A DNA stretch of 64,000 nucleotides from Devosia lacusdianchii (GCF_022429625.1 NZ_CP092483.1:2046001-2110000); one strand, 5' to 3'. Counted from the first letter of the stretch, positions 9,794 to 20,000 are shown. Made by a program: numbers and translations. The notes: generated from the sequence alone by a model not told the origin.

Positions 9794-10281
9794 TGCGCGC
9801 CGCCCAATTCGTCAACACGCTGCTGCTGCGGGAATTCGTTTCGACGTTTTTCCTGGCAATGCGCTATTTCTTCTCGCCAAAACCGACCATCAACTACCCC
9901 TTCGAAAAGGGGCACGTGAGCCCGCGCTTCCGTGGCGAGCATGCCCTGCGCCGTTATCCCAATGGCGAAGAGCGCTGCATTGCCTGCAAGCTGTGCGAAG
10001 CCATCTGCCCGGCCCAGGCCATCACCATCGAGGCCGGCCCGCGCCAGAACGACGGCACGCGCCGTACGGTGCGCTACGACATCGACATGGTGAAGTGCAT
10101 CTATTGCGGCTTCTGCCAGGAGGCTTGCCCCGTCGACGCAATCGTGGAAGGCCCGAACTTCGAATTCGCCACCGAAACGCGCGAAGAGCTCTACTTCTCC
10201 AAGGAAAAGCTCCTCGACAACGGTGATCGCTGGGAGCGTGAAATCGCTGCCAACCTCGCTGCCGACGCTCCGTATCGCTAA
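9793..10281 (+). CDS. nuoI: NADH-quinone oxidoreductase subunit I
   Basis: A 162-residue ferredoxin-like subunit carrying two [4Fe-4S] clusters, N6a and N6b, that relay electrons to N2. The two cysteine motifs are [12 protein letters not shown] (about residue 62) and [12 protein letters not shown] (about 101). An N-terminal amphipathic segment would anchor it to the membrane arm. Length matches rhizobial NuoI. It overlaps nuoH by 1 nt. Confidence 0.97.
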   Translation: MRAAQFVNTLLLREFVSTFFLAMRYFFSPKPTINYPFEKGHVSPRFRGEHALRRYPNGEERCIACKLCEAICPAQAITIEAGPRQNDGTRRTVRYDIDMVKCIYCGFCQEACPVDAIVEGPNFEFATETREELYFSKEKLLDNGDRWEREIAANLAADAPYR

Positions 10282-10292
10282 GAGGGAAGAGC

Positions 10293-10901
10293 ATGACCCT
10301 ACCGCTGTTCTTCTTCTACCTGTTTTCGGCAGTTGCGATTGCCTCGGCCGTCATGGTCGTGTCGGCGCGCAATCCGGTGCACGCCGTGCTGTTCCTGATC
10401 CTGGTGTTTTTCAACGCCGCGGGCCTGTTCATGCTGGCCGGAGCCGAGTTCCTCGCGCTGATCCTGATCGTGGTCTATGTCGGCGCCGTCGCCGTGCTGT
10501 TCCTGTTCGTCGTCATGATGCTGGACGTCGACTTTGCCTCGCTGCGAACGGGCATGCTGCAATACGCGCCGATTGGCGTGGTGGTTGGCCTCGTGCTGCT
10601 GCTTGAGCTGCTGCTGGTCGCAGGCAGCTTCGTGGTTTCGCCGGAAATCGCGGGCGCGTCCGCGCTGCCGATCGATGGAGCAGTGGACAACACCACGGCT
10701 CTCGGCCTGGCGCTCTACACCCGCTACGTCTACCTGTTCCAGGGTGCCGGCGCCGTACTGCTGGTGGCCATGATCGGCGCCATCGTGCTGACGCTGCGCC
10801 ATAAGCCGAACGTCAAGCGGCAGGATCCTGTCGCGCAGGTGGGTCGAAAGGTTTCCGAAACGCTGGAAGTCGTCAAAGTCAAAAGCGGTCAAGGATTGTA
10901 G
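10293..10901 (+). CDS. nuoJ: NADH-quinone oxidoreductase subunit J
   Basis: A 202-residue membrane subunit (ND6 family) with five predicted transmembrane helices. The third helix region AEFLALILIVVYVGAVAVLF carries the conserved pi-bulge and Gly-rich turn of the family. Preceded by an AGAGGGAAGAGC ribosome site. It acts with NuoK, NuoA and NuoH in coupling quinone reduction to proton movement. Confidence 0.96.
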   Translation: MTLPLFFFYLFSAVAIASAVMVVSARNPVHAVLFLILVFFNAAGLFMLAGAEFLALILIVVYVGAVAVLFLFVVMMLDVDFASLRTGMLQYAPIGVVVGLVLLLELLLVAGSFVVSPEIAGASALPIDGAVDNTTALGLALYTRYVYLFQGAGAVLLVAMIGAIVLTLRHKPNVKRQDPVAQVGRKVSETLEVVKVKSGQGL

Positions 10902-10910
10902 GAGGCAAAT

Positions 10911-11225
10911 ATGGGCTTGGGTATCGGGCTCGGTCACTACCTGACCGTAGCGGCAATCCTGTTCACGCTTGGCGTGTTCGGTATTTTCCTCAACCGCAAG
11001 AATATCATCGTCATCCTGATGTCGGTGGAATTGATCCTTCTCGCGGTCAATCTGAACTTCGTGGCGTTCTCCGCCCAGCTCAACGATCTGCAGGGGCAGG
11101 TCTTCGCGCTGCTGATCCTGACCGTGGCTGCCGCCGAGGCCGCCATCGGCCTGGCGATCCTGGTTACTTTCTACCGCAACCGCGGCTCGATCGCGGTTGA
11201 AGACGTCAACATGATGAAGGGCTAA
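10911..11225 (+). CDS. nuoK: NADH-quinone oxidoreductase subunit K
   Basis: A 104-residue membrane subunit (ND4L family) with three helices. The buried Glu of helix 2 ([11 protein letters not shown]) and that of helix 3 ([14 protein letters not shown]) are proton-path residues in the family; the C-terminus [13 protein letters not shown] is conserved. A TAGGAGGCAAAT ribosome site precedes the ATG. Confidence 0.97.
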   Translation: MGLGIGLGHYLTVAAILFTLGVFGIFLNRKNIIVILMSVELILLAVNLNFVAFSAQLNDLQGQVFALLILTVAAAEAAIGLAILVTFYRNRGSIAVEDVNMMKG

Positions 11226-11236
11226 GAACCACCGCT

Positions 11237-13288
11237 ATGATTCAAGCGATTGTTTTCCTACCCCTCATCGGCGCGTTGATCGCCGGTTTGCTGGGCCGCA
11301 CCATCGGCCACCGGCCCAGTGAGTATATTACCACTGGCCTGCTGCTGATCGCAGCGGTGCTAAGCTGGGTCGTCTTCATTCCAGTCGCCTTTGGCGGCGG
11401 GTTGGCTGGCGCTGAAATCGTCGGCCATACCGCCGTGCTCAAGGTCGAGATCATGCGCTGGATCCAGGTCGGCGACATGGATCTGCGCTGGGTCCTGCGC
11501 GTCGATACGCTGACCGCGATCATGCTGGTCGTGGTCAATACCGTGTCCGCGCTCGTGCACGTCTACTCGATCGGCTACATGGCCGACGATCCGCATCGGA
11601 ACCGCTTCTTCGCCTATCTCTCGCTGTTCACCTTCGCCATGCTGATGCTGGTGACGGCCGATAACTTCCTGCAGATGTTCTTCGGCTGGGAAGGCGTGGG
11701 CCTCGCTTCGTACCTGCTGATCGGCTTCTGGTACACCAAGCCGTCCGCAACGGCGGCCGCGATGAAGGCTTTCATCGTCAACCGTGTCGGCGACTTCGGC
11801 TTCGCACTGGGTATTTTCGGCGCCTTCATGCTGCTCGGTCAGATCACCTTCGACGGTGCGTTCGAGGCAGTGCCCGACGTGGCGGGTGTCACTATGCGGT
11901 TCCTCGCCTGGGACCTCGATGCGATGACGGTGGTTTGCTTGCTGCTCTTCATGGGCGCCATGGGTAAGTCAGCGCAGTTCCTGCTGCACACCTGGTTGCC
12001 GGACGCCATGGAAGGCCCGACCCCCGTGTCGGCGCTCATCCATGCCGCCACCATGGTCACCGCCGGCGTCTTCATGGTCGCTCGGCTGTCGCCGCTGTTC
12101 GAGGCATCTCCCACTGCCATGACGGTCGTGCTGATCATCGGCGCCATCACCGCCTTCTTCGCGGCGACCGTTGGCCTGGTGCAGAACGACATCAAGCGCG
12201 TCATCGCCTATTCGACCTGTTCGCAGCTCGGCTACATGTTCGTGGCGCTGGGGGCAGGGGCCTACTCGGCCGGCATTTTCCACCTGTTCACCCACGCCTT
12301 CTTCAAGGCTCTGCTGTTCCTGGGCGCCGGCGCGGTTATCCACGCCATGCACCATGAGCAGGACATGCGGAACATGGGCGGCCTGCGCAAGAAGATCCCG
12401 ATCACCTATGCCATGATGCTGATCGGCACGCTGGCACTGACCGGTGTCGGTATTCCGGGCTCGCAATTCCTCGGCTTTGCCGGGTTCTTCTCCAAGGACT
12501 CGATCATCGAGGCAGCGTATGCCGTCGGCGGCAATACCGGCATGTTCGCCTTCTGGATGCTGGTGGTCGCAGCTTTGTTCACGAGCTTCTACTCGTGGCG
12601 CCTGATCCACCTGACCTTCCACGGCGCACCGCGCTCGGCCGGTCACGGCCATGATGATCACGCAGCTCACGCGCATGACGACCATGGTCACGACGACCAC
12701 CATGGTTCGGCCTATGACCACGCCCATGAAGCGCCCAACGTCATGCTGGTGCCGCTCTATGTGCTCGCCGTTGGCGCGGTGATCGCCGGCGCGGTGTTCT
12801 ACAGCATGTTGTTCCACGACGTGGAGCACATCGAACACTTCTTCGCCGGTGCGCTCGTGGTCGACCACGAAATCATCGAGGCCGCGCACCACGTCCCGAC
12901 CTGGGTCAAATGGAGCGCCACGGTGGCCATGGTTCTTGGTTTCATCACGGCCTGGTACATGTACATTCGTGCGCCGGAGACCCCGAAGCGCCTCGCCGAG
13001 CAGAATCCTGGCCTCTACCAGTTCCTGCTCAACAAGTGGTACTTCGACGAGCTCTACGACCGCATCTTCGTCAAGCCGGCTTTGTGGATCGGGCGCGCCT
13101 TCTGGAAGGGCTTCGATGACTGGCTGATCGACGACAAGATCGCCGAGGGCCTCGGCCGCCGTGTTCAGGCCGTAACAGCCTGGGTCACCAAGCTGCAGTC
13201 CGGCTATCTCTATCACTATGCCTTCGCCATGCTGATCGGCATCGCGGCGCTGTTGACCTGGGCCATCGCGGCCGGGGGACTGATCTGA
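11237..13288 (+). CDS. nuoL: NADH-quinone oxidoreductase subunit L
   Basis: A 683-residue antiporter-like proton-pumping subunit with about 16 transmembrane helices, including the long lateral helix near the C-terminus. [18 protein letters not shown] and [20 protein letters not shown] are family signatures carrying the key Glu, Lys and His residues. An unusual loop at about residues 468-498 is packed with His and Asp ([20 protein letters not shown]), which could bind metal. The C-terminus overlaps nuoM by 1 nt. Confidence 0.97.
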   Translation: MIQAIVFLPLIGALIAGLLGRTIGHRPSEYITTGLLLIAAVLSWVVFIPVAFGGGLAGAEIVGHTAVLKVEIMRWIQVGDMDLRWVLRVDTLTAIMLVVVNTVSALVHVYSIGYMADDPHRNRFFAYLSLFTFAMLMLVTADNFLQMFFGWEGVGLASYLLIGFWYTKPSATAAAMKAFIVNRVGDFGFALGIFGAFMLLGQITFDGAFEAVPDVAGVTMRFLAWDLDAMTVVCLLLFMGAMGKSAQFLLHTWLPDAMEGPTPVSALIHAATMVTAGVFMVARLSPLFEASPTAMTVVLIIGAITAFFAATVGLVQNDIKRVIAYSTCSQLGYMFVALGAGAYSAGIFHLFTHAFFKALLFLGAGAVIHAMHHEQDMRNMGGLRKKIPITYAMMLIGTLALTGVGIPGSQFLGFAGFFSKDSIIEAAYAVGGNTGMFAFWMLVVAALFTSFYSWRLIHLTFHGAPRSAGHGHDDHAAHAHDDHGHDDHHGSAYDHAHEAPNVMLVPLYVLAVGAVIAGAVFYSMLFHDVEHIEHFFAGALVVDHEIIEAAHHVPTWVKWSATVAMVLGFITAWYMYIRAPETPKRLAEQNPGLYQFLLNKWYFDELYDRIFVKPALWIGRAFWKGFDDWLIDDKIAEGLGRRVQAVTAWVTKLQSGYLYHYAFAMLIGIAALLTWAIAAGGLI

Positions 13289-14862
13289 TGACCTTCGCCA
13301 ATACCATCCTTACGGTCCTCACCTGGCTGCCCGTCCTGGGGGCCGCGGTGCTGCTGTTCACGCCCAAGACCTCGCTCAACGCCATCCGCTGGATTGCGCT
13401 GATCGTCACGCTCGTCACCTTCGCGCTGTCACTCGCCATGTGGCAGGCATTCGATCCTGATAATGCCGGCTTCCAGTTCGTGGTGAACTATGCCTGGATC
13501 GGCGACACCATCGGCTACCGCGTCGGCGTCGATGGCATCTCGGTGCTGTTCGTGGTGCTGACGGCGCTGCTGATGCCCTTTGCGATCCTTGCGAGTTGGG
13601 AGAGCGTCGACACCAAGGTCAAGGAATACATGATCGTATTCCTGATCCTCGAAACCCTGATGATCGGCGTGTTCACCACGCTCGATCTGGCGATGTTCTA
13701 TGTCTTCTTCGAAGGCACGCTGCTGCCGATGTTCCTCATCATCGGCATCTGGGGCGGCTCGGCTCGTATCCAGGCCAGCTATAAGTTCTTCTTCTATACC
13801 TTCGTCGGCTCGGTGCTGATGCTGCTGGCCATCATGGCCATGTACTGGAATGGCGGCACCACCGACATTTCCAAGCTCCTGACCCACGACTTCCCCAAGG
13901 ATTGGCAGCCCTGGCTGTGGTGGGCGTTCTTCGCCTCGCTCGCCGTCAAGATGCCGATGTGGCCGTTCCATCGCTGGCTGCCGGAAGCGCACGTGCAGGC
14001 GCCGACCGCCGGCTCGGTGATCCTGGCCGCCATCCTGCTCAAGCTCGGCGGCTACGGCTTCCTGCGCTTCAGCCTGCCGATGTTCCCCGATGCCTCGCTG
14101 CAATTCGCCAACATCATCTTCTTCCTCTCCGTCGCTGCCATCATCGTGACCTCTCTGGTCGCGCTGGTGCAGACCGACATCAAGAAGCTGATCGCCTATT
14201 CGTCCGTCGCGCACATGGGCTTTGTGACCATGGGTATCTTCGCGGGCAATGCCCTGGGCATCCAGGGCGCCATGTTCCAGATGATCTCGCACGGCATCGT
14301 GTCCGGCGCGCTGTTCCTCTGCGTCGGCGTCATCTATGACCGCATGCACACCCGCGAGATCGCGGCCTATGGCGGTCTGGTCGAGCGCATGCCGCGCTAT
14401 GCCTTCGCCTTCATGGTGTTCACCATGGCCAATGTCGGCTTACCAGGCACATCGGGTTTCGTCGGCGAGTTCCTCACCATGATTGGCGTGTTCCAGGTCA
14501 ATACCTGGGTAGCGTTCGGTGCGGCCTTCGGCGTGATCTTCTCGGCCGGCTATGCGCTGTGGGCCTATCGCCGCGTGATCTTTGGTGCGCTGACCAAGGA
14601 AGGCCTCAAGGGCATCCTCGATCTCGACCTGCGTGAAAAGATCATCCTCTATCCGCTGATCGTGCTGACGATCGTGTTCGGGTTCTACCCCGCGCCGATC
14701 CTCGATACGACAGCAGCCGCCGTTGACAATCTGGTTGCCCACTATTCGGCCTCGGTCGGTATCGACCTGAATGCGCCGAATCCGCTGCTGGGCGAAGCCG
14801 TCGCCGCGCCGGAAGGCGAAGCGACGGCTGAAGAGCCGGCCGCCCCAGCGGCGTCCCACTAG
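13288..14862 (+). CDS. nuoM: NADH-quinone oxidoreductase subunit M
   Basis: A 524-residue antiporter-like proton-pumping subunit with about 14 transmembrane helices. [35 protein letters not shown] and [10 protein letters not shown] carry the conserved Glu, Lys and His residues of the half-channels. A hydrophilic Ala/Glu-rich tail of about 30 residues follows the last helix. It overlaps nuoL by 1 nt and is followed by an AGGAG site that overlaps its own stop codon and serves nuoN. Confidence 0.97.
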   Translation: MTFANTILTVLTWLPVLGAAVLLFTPKTSLNAIRWIALIVTLVTFALSLAMWQAFDPDNAGFQFVVNYAWIGDTIGYRVGVDGISVLFVVLTALLMPFAILASWESVDTKVKEYMIVFLILETLMIGVFTTLDLAMFYVFFEGTLLPMFLIIGIWGGSARIQASYKFFFYTFVGSVLMLLAIMAMYWNGGTTDISKLLTHDFPKDWQPWLWWAFFASLAVKMPMWPFHRWLPEAHVQAPTAGSVILAAILLKLGGYGFLRFSLPMFPDASLQFANIIFFLSVAAIIVTSLVALVQTDIKKLIAYSSVAHMGFVTMGIFAGNALGIQGAMFQMISHGIVSGALFLCVGVIYDRMHTREIAAYGGLVERMPRYAFAFMVFTMANVGLPGTSGFVGEFLTMIGVFQVNTWVAFGAAFGVIFSAGYALWAYRRVIFGALTKEGLKGILDLDLREKIILYPLIVLTIVFGFYPAPILDTTAAAVDNLVAHYSASVGIDLNAPNPLLGEAVAAPEGEATAEEPAAPAASH

Positions 14863-14872
14863 GAGAATGCCC

Positions 14873-16318
14873 GTGAACTCAGACGTTACCGATTTCGCGA
14901 GCCTGGCTCCCGCCTATCCGGAAATGCTGCTGGCCGTCGGCGCCATCGTGCTGCTCCTCGTCGGCGTGGTGATCAACAAGGAGCGCTCGCTCCTCGTCTC
15001 CTATGGTGCTGTGCTGCTGCTTCTGGTTGTTGGCGCCATTATTCTGTTCGCACCGTCCGAGGGTGTGCTGTTCAACGGTGTCTACATCGCCGACAGCTTC
15101 GCTCGCTACATGAAGGTGCTGGTGCTGGGCGGCTCGGCATTCTCGCTGCTGCTGGCCCTGCCGCGCGCCGAAGAGAACGGCACGCACAAGTTCGAATATG
15201 CCATCCTGGTTCTGCTGGCGACGCTCGGCATGATGGCCATGGTGTCGGCTAACGACCTCATGAGCCTCTATGTCGGCCTCGAACTGCAGTCGCTGTCGCT
15301 CTACGTGCTCGCCGCCATCAAGCGCGATGACAGCAAGGCGACCGAAGCAGGCCTCAAGTACTTCGTGCTCGGCGCGCTCAGCTCCGGCATGCTGCTCTAC
15401 GGCGCTTCGCTGATCTATGGCTTCACTGGCCACACCAATCTGCAGGAAATCGTCTTGGCCATCGCCAGCGAAGGTCGCTCGATCGGGCTGATCTTCGGCG
15501 TGGTGTTCCTGCTGGCCGGCATTGCCTTCAAGATTTCGGCCGTACCGTTCCACATGTGGACGCCCGACGTTTACGAAGGCGCGCCGACCCCGGTTACTGC
15601 CTTCTTCGCCACGGCCCCCAAGGTCGCGGCGATGACGCTGATGGTGCGGTTGGTGATGGATACGTTCCAGGGCATCAGCAACGACTGGCAGCAGATCGTC
15701 ATCTTCCTCTCCATCGCCTCCATGGTGCTGGCTGCGTTCGCCGCCATCGGCCAGAAGTCGATCAAGCGACTGATCGCCTATTCGTCGATCGGTCACGTCG
15801 GCTTCGCGCTGGTGGGCCTGTCGTCGGGTACGCAGGTTGGCGTCGAGGGCGTGGCGATCTATATGGCGATCTATGTCGCTATGACCGTCGGCCTCTTTGC
15901 TTGCATCCTGTCCCTCCGGACGGATGCCGGCTACGTCGAGAACATCGACGACCTCGCCGGAGCAGCGCAGGACCGGCCTTTCGTGGCCGCCATCATGGCG
16001 ATCATCATGTTCTCGCTGATCGGCATGCCGCCGCTCGCTGGGTTCTTCGCCAAGTGGCACGCCTTCCTGGCCGCCATCGACGCGCAGCTCTATGTGCTGG
16101 CTGTGATCGGCGTTCTGGCTTCCGCAGTGAGCGCCTTCTACTACCTGCGCGTGGTCAAGGTGATGTATTTCGACGAACCGGTTCGCAAGTTCGAGACCGT
16201 ACCGGCCGAGCTCAACATCATCATGGGCGTCAGCGGCTTTCTCGTCGTGACCTACTACTTCACGGTCGGCAGCCCGCTTGCGAGCTTCGCCCATAATGCC
16301 GCAGGAAGCCTGTTCTAG
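14873..16318 (+). CDS. nuoN: NADH-quinone oxidoreductase subunit N
   Basis: A 481-residue antiporter-like subunit, last of the complex. [20 protein letters not shown] and [13 protein letters not shown] are diagnostic. Start choice: ATG at 14867 is only 1 nt from the AGGAG at 14861-14865, whereas GTG at 14873 (in frame, two codons later) has an ideal 7-nt spacing, so GTG is preferred. A frame open further upstream to 14771 encodes Arg-rich sequence inside nuoM and is ignored. The stop codon is followed immediately by the birA start. Confidence 0.95.
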   Translation: MNSDVTDFASLAPAYPEMLLAVGAIVLLLVGVVINKERSLLVSYGAVLLLLVVGAIILFAPSEGVLFNGVYIADSFARYMKVLVLGGSAFSLLLALPRAEENGTHKFEYAILVLLATLGMMAMVSANDLMSLYVGLELQSLSLYVLAAIKRDDSKATEAGLKYFVLGALSSGMLLYGASLIYGFTGHTNLQEIVLAIASEGRSIGLIFGVVFLLAGIAFKISAVPFHMWTPDVYEGAPTPVTAFFATAPKVAAMTLMVRLVMDTFQGISNDWQQIVIFLSIASMVLAAFAAIGQKSIKRLIAYSSIGHVGFALVGLSSGTQVGVEGVAIYMAIYVAMTVGLFACILSLRTDAGYVENIDDLAGAAQDRPFVAAIMAIIMFSLIGMPPLAGFFAKWHAFLAAIDAQLYVLAVIGVLASAVSAFYYLRVVKVMYFDEPVRKFETVPAELNIIMGVSGFLVVTYYFTVGSPLASFAHNAAGSLF

Positions 16319-17149
16319 GTGACGGGCTTCTCGCTCGGACCCAAGGCGCGCGCGGCCGGATACCGGCTGCGCGCCTATGACACGATCGGGTCGACCACGA
16401 CGGAGGCAGTCGCTGCCGGAGCGTCGGGCGATCCCGGCGGCATCTGGTTCGTCGCCACCGAGCAAACCGCGGGCCGCGGCCGGCGGGGCAGGGTTTGGCT
16501 TCATACGCCGGGCAACCTGGCAGCAACGCTGTTGATTGTGCCAGAGGCCGAGCCTGCACTAGCGGCAACGCTTGGCTTCGTGGCTGGTGTCGCCATTGGT
16601 ACGGCACTCGATACGATCCTGCCTCCCGGAACTGTCAAAATCGGTCTCGACGGCGCGGATGGCCTGGATGGCAGAAGCCGCGTGGCGCTGAAATGGCCTA
16701 ATGACGTGCTCGCCGACGGCGCCAAACTGGTTGGCATTGGCCTTGAGGCGACCAAGCGCGACGACGGGCGCCATGCCGTTGCCATCGGCATTGGCGTCAA
16801 CATCGTTGCTGCGCCGACCGATCTACCCTATCCGGCGACAAGCCTGGCCCAGTTGGGCGTCACCCGCAGTGCCGCTGACGTCTTCGAGGCCCTGAGCGAC
16901 GCCTGGGTGGATGTGTTTGGCCTGTGGGACGAGGGCCGTGGCATCAGCGCGGTGCTGCAACGCTGGCGCGCTTCGGCAGCAGGCATAGGCGCACCCGTCG
17001 CGGTCAACCAGAACGGAGATGTTCTGCGCGGCATCTTTGAAACCATCGACGACGCCGGACGATTGATCGTCCGCGCCGAAGACGACCGTCGCATCGCTAT
17101 CACGGCGGGCGATGTACATTTTGGGGCAACGGCCAGCGCCCGAAGCTGA
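16319..17149 (+). CDS. birA: Biotin--[acetyl-CoA-carboxylase] ligase
   Basis: A 276-residue enzyme that activates biotin with ATP and transfers it to the biotin carboxyl carrier protein of acetyl-CoA carboxylase. The biotin/ATP site motifs are visible: STTTEAV near residue 22, GRGRRGRVW (about 53-61) and LKWPNDVLADGAKLVGIG (about 123-140). There is no N-terminal DNA-binding helix-turn-helix, so this is the monofunctional type rather than the E. coli repressor type. It starts with GTG directly after the nuoN stop. Its place at the end of the nuo operon is usual in Hyphomicrobiales. Confidence 0.93.
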   Translation: MTGFSLGPKARAAGYRLRAYDTIGSTTTEAVAAGASGDPGGIWFVATEQTAGRGRRGRVWLHTPGNLAATLLIVPEAEPALAATLGFVAGVAIGTALDTILPPGTVKIGLDGADGLDGRSRVALKWPNDVLADGAKLVGIGLEATKRDDGRHAVAIGIGVNIVAAPTDLPYPATSLAQLGVTRSAADVFEALSDAWVDVFGLWDEGRGISAVLQRWRASAAGIGAPVAVNQNGDVLRGIFETIDDAGRLIVRAEDDRRIAITAGDVHFGATASARS

Positions 17150-17223
17150 CCACAATAGTTGCGCAGGCGACCGGCGACCAATGATCGCTCAGGCGTTGCG
17201 CTTTGAAAGGACTGAACTGACCC

Positions 17224-18897
17224 ATGGCTAAAAACCAAAGGGATGAACTCGTCTTCGTGCCACTTGGCGGCGTCGGCGAGATCGGCATGAATATGGGTGC
17301 TTACGGCTTCGGCCCCGAGCGCTCGCGCAAGTGGATCGTCGTCGATTGCGGCGTGACCTTTGGCGGGCCCGACCTGCCGGGCATCGAGCTCATCATGGCC
17401 AATCCCGAATTTCTCGAGGAGCGCGCCGATGACGTGCTGGCGCTGATCCTGACGCACAGCCACGAAGACCACTACGGCGCCGTGCTCGACCTGTGGCCTG
17501 GCTTCGAGAAGCCGGTGTTCTGCACGCCCTTCACCGCGGCCATGCTGGCGGCGAAGCGGGCAGGGGACGGCATCGTCGAAAACGTCGACGTCACCATCAT
17601 GCGCCCGGGCAAGCCCTTCGCGGTCGGCCCCTTCACGATCGAAGCGATCAACGTCGCCCACTCCATCCCGGAGTCGAATGCGCTGCTGATCACCACGCCG
17701 ATCGGTCGCGTGCTGCATACCGGCGACTGGAAGCTCGACCCCACCCCGGTCGGCAATGCGCCCACCGATGTGGCCCGCCTGCAGAAGATCGGCGAGGACA
17801 CCTCCACCCCGCTGGCGCTGATCTGCGACTCGACCAATGCGCTGAAGGACGGTGAGAGCCCCAGTGAGGCCGAAGTGGCCGCCAATCTGGCAGCGATGAT
17901 CGCGGAGTCGCCCAACCGCGTCGCAGTGACCACCTTCGCGTCGAATGTAGGCCGCGTCATCTCCATCGTCCGTGCCGCTGAGAAGGCCGGTCGCCAGGTG
18001 GTGATGTCGGGGCGTTCGTTGCACCGCATCATGGGCATCGCCAAGGAACTGGGCATGCTCGAGGGCCTGCCGCCACTGCTCGACCAGGATGCGTACAAGA
18101 CTATCGCTCGCAACAAGATCGTGCTGATCTGCACCGGCTCGCAGGGCGAGGCGCGCGCTGCCATCGCTCGTATCGCCCGCGGCGACCACCCGGTGATCGA
18201 TCTCAATGCCGGCGACCGGATGATCTTTTCGTCCTGGGCGATTCCCGGCAATGAGCGCGAGGTCATCGATATCCAGAACCTGCTGATCGACAAGGGCGTC
18301 GAGGTCATCACCCAGAACGATGGTCTGGTCCATGTCACCGGCCACCCGCGCCGCGATGAGCTGCGCAAGCTCTATAGCTGGGTGAAGCCCGAAGTGCTGA
18401 TCCCGGTTCATGGCGAAGCTGTTCACCTCGAGGCACATGCCAAGCTGGGCCGTGAGTCCGGCATTCCCAACGTCTGCGAAGCCCGCAATGGCGATCTCGT
18501 GCGTCTGTTCCCAGAACCCATGGCGTTCCCGGCGGAAGTGCGCACCGGCGAGCTCTATCTCGATGGCCTCGTGCTGTGCACGCCGGAGGAGTCGGGCGTC
18601 AAGGGTCGGCGGCGTCTGTCGTTTGGCGGCCACGTTGTGGTGAGCCTCTGCGTCAATGGCGGCGGGCAGGTGGTTTCCGGACCGGATCTGGTCATCGAAG
18701 GTTTGCCGGAAACCGAGGACGAGTCGTTGACCGAGCTGGTGGAAGACACCGTTGCGGGCGTGCTCAAGTCGATGCCGCCCAAACGCCGCAGCGATACAGA
18801 GGTGCTGAACTCCGCTCTGTTCAAGGCCATCCGCAACGAGGTCAACGCCTATTGGGGCCGTAAGCCGAACGTCTCGGTCTTCGTGCACCGGGTGTAA
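17224..18897 (+). CDS. rnj: Ribonuclease J
   Basis: A 557-residue metallo-beta-lactamase/beta-CASP nuclease with 5'-3' exonuclease and endonuclease activity in mRNA and rRNA processing. The metal site LTHSHEDHYGAV (HxHxDH, about residues 77-88) is intact, GGVGEIGMNMG is the N-terminal family signature, and the beta-CASP domain contains FSSWAIPGNE and HVTGHPRRDELRKLY. Length is typical. The ATG at 17224 is preceded by AAAGGACTGAACTGACCC. In related genomes rnj follows birA, as here. Confidence 0.95.
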   Translation: MAKNQRDELVFVPLGGVGEIGMNMGAYGFGPERSRKWIVVDCGVTFGGPDLPGIELIMANPEFLEERADDVLALILTHSHEDHYGAVLDLWPGFEKPVFCTPFTAAMLAAKRAGDGIVENVDVTIMRPGKPFAVGPFTIEAINVAHSIPESNALLITTPIGRVLHTGDWKLDPTPVGNAPTDVARLQKIGEDTSTPLALICDSTNALKDGESPSEAEVAANLAAMIAESPNRVAVTTFASNVGRVISIVRAAEKAGRQVVMSGRSLHRIMGIAKELGMLEGLPPLLDQDAYKTIARNKIVLICTGSQGEARAAIARIARGDHPVIDLNAGDRMIFSSWAIPGNEREVIDIQNLLIDKGVEVITQNDGLVHVTGHPRRDELRKLYSWVKPEVLIPVHGEAVHLEAHAKLGRESGIPNVCEARNGDLVRLFPEPMAFPAEVRTGELYLDGLVLCTPEESGVKGRRRLSFGGHVVVSLCVNGGGQVVSGPDLVIEGLPETEDESLTELVEDTVAGVLKSMPPKRRSDTEVLNSALFKAIRNEVNAYWGRKPNVSVFVHRV

Positions 18898-18936
18898 CAG
18901 AGCGAACCGTCGGTCTCATCCCGGCCCCTCCACGCC

Positions 18937-19014
18937 GTCACCGCCCGACTTGTTCGGGTGGTCCACGGGACGTGAGGCCATCGCTGGATTTGCCCGGACA
19001 AGCCGGGCAATGAC
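18937..19014. repeat. REP-like pair of inverted palindromic units
   Basis: In the 231-nt gap between rnj and the DUF1467 gene, two units face each other. Unit 1 (18937-18965) begins GTCACCGCCCGACTTGTTC. Unit 2 (18985-19014) is its diverged inverse, containing GCCCGGACAAGCCGGGC and ending CAATGAC. Each unit is itself a small palindrome, and together they resemble a bacterial interspersed mosaic element. Its core differs from the 85-bp element at 34636 and 54748. It may also end rnj transcription or stabilise its 3' end. Confidence 0.65.
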
Positions 19015-19128
19015 GAAGAGAGCGAGCGGCTGGGCAGCTGCGGCAATAGGAAACGGTGCTTCCCCTTTCGCCGGAGTACTTGCGGGAGTATTTGAGGGGC
19101 ACATCACATCAGACGCTAGGGAAAGCCC

Positions 19129-19377
19129 ATGCAGATCGGCTCCATACTCGCCGTATTCTTCGTCATCTGGTGGCTGTGCTTCGTCGCCGTGCTGCCGATA
19201 GGGCACAAGAGCCAGGCCGAGATGGGTGAAGTGACCGCCGGGACTGATCCCGGCGCTCCTGCCGCCCCCCAGCTCGGCCGCAAGGTGCTGCTGGCAACGG
19301 TACTGGGGGTGATCTTCACCGCGCTCCTGCTGTGGGGCCTCACCAACGAGACGCTGCACCACTACTGGAACCGCTAG
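19129..19377 (+). CDS. DUF1467 family small membrane protein
   Basis: An 82-residue protein with two transmembrane helices (about residues 5-25 and 53-73). The N-terminal segment FFVIWWLCFVAVLPIG followed by a short polar loop rich in Pro/Ala is characteristic of DUF1467, a family of unknown function restricted mainly to alphaproteobacteria and usually found just upstream of proS and lolCD. Start ATG is preceded by AGGGAAAGCCC. Confidence 0.88.
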   Translation: MQIGSILAVFFVIWWLCFVAVLPIGHKSQAEMGEVTAGTDPGAPAAPQLGRKVLLATVLGVIFTALLLWGLTNETLHHYWNR

Positions 19378-19431
19378 GGCCGGAACCGGCCAATGTCAGA
19401 CCTCATTGTGAGGGATGAGCGCGCCCTGACG

Positions 19432-19755
19432 CTACCGCTTTCGTTTCGGCTTCCCTACGGCATGCGCATAGGCCATATCAAGCGCCGCTTGTAGATCGTC
19501 GGAACTGGCCGCTGCCAGCTTCGCCGTCGTCCAGCCCTGCCGGCCCCAGGCATTATCGATCGGCGTGAACACCTCTGGCGCGAGCTGGCATTTGAATTCT
19601 TGCTCGTCGGGCGTGAACTTGAAATTGGCTGTGCCGTCCGACGCCAGCGTCATATAGATGCGATCGACTTTGAAGGCCGCGCGATCGAAATGCGGAGCTT
19701 CGCTTGTGCCCGCGAGGGCCAGAGCCATGCGCCTCAGGTCTGCCGCATCTGCCAT
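19432..19755 (-). CDS. MmcQ/YjbR family DNA-binding protein
   Basis: A 107-residue protein of the MmcQ/YjbR (CyaY-like fold) family, small proteins often annotated as DNA-binding, with no firmly known role. Visible signatures: ADLRRMALALAGTSEAPHFD, AFKVDRIYMTLA, and WGRQGWTTAKL near the C-terminus. The frame is open back to 20040, but the ATG at 19755 has a GGGAGG ribosome site and gives the family-typical start. It sits on the opposite strand inside the DUF1467-proS interval. A strong same-strand terminator lies only about 50 nt upstream (19807-19832). Confidence 0.85.
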   Translation of the reverse strand: MADAADLRRMALALAGTSEAPHFDRAAFKVDRIYMTLASDGTANFKFTPDEQEFKCQLAPEVFTPIDNAWGRQGWTTAKLAAASSDDLQAALDMAYAHAVGKPKRKR

Positions 19756-19806
19756 CGCAGGCCCTCCCGTCGTTGATCCAATCAGCTTAAACTCGGCATC
19801 GGAAAC

Positions 19807-19832
19807 AAAAAAGCGGGGCACTAGGCCCCGCT
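19807..19832 (-). terminator. Rho-independent terminator upstream of the MmcQ gene
   Basis: Read on the minus strand, the stem AGCGGGGC / GCCCCGCT (8 bp, loop CTAGT) is followed by six U residues. It points toward and lies about 50 nt before the MmcQ start codon. So it either ends a short RNA made from 19835-20040 or acts as an attenuator in the MmcQ leader. Confidence 0.75.
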
Positions 19833-20000
19833 GAATTGAGTTTGTTCGACAATACGCTGGTCTTAGGCACGCTATACAGCGGCAGCCAACGCTCCTCCCT
19901 TGACGTTGTCGACGTCCGGCGGTTTGGACCGCCTTTGCTTTATTGGCAGGGAACCTAACAACAAGAATCAGGCCTGTCACGCAGATTCTGCATGCCTTCC
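19833..20000. ncRNA. Candidate small RNA or leader RNA, unidentified
   Basis: The divergent 327-nt gap between the MmcQ gene and proS has several hairpins: GACGTTGTCGACGTC at 19902-19916, CGCTATACAGCG at about 19870-19881, and GGCGGT/ACCGCC at 19918-19933 followed by TTTGCTTTATT on the plus strand. On the plus strand a CTCCTCCC stretch (about 19892) could pair with ribosome-binding sites, as in rhizobial anti-Shine-Dalgarno sRNAs. On the minus strand the U-rich terminator at 19807-19832 would end the transcript. Strand is unresolved and the boundaries are guesses. Confidence 0.3.

Noticed and set aside
14879..16504. A 541-codon open frame antisense to nuoN, with similar long antisense frames over other nuo genes.
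   Set aside because: They are mirror images of the codon bias of real genes in GC-rich DNA (Arg/His/Gly-rich, no family features), and nuoN is certain.
19833..19935. On the minus strand, GTC GAC AAC GTC AAG GGA GGA GCG TTG GCT GCC GCT GTA TAG resembles an ssrA (tmRNA) tag ending ALAA.
   Set aside because: The frame ends AAAV rather than the usual LAA/VAA, there is no TPsiC arm (GGTTCGAATCC-like) or CCA end, and the region is too short for a two-piece alphaproteobacterial tmRNA.
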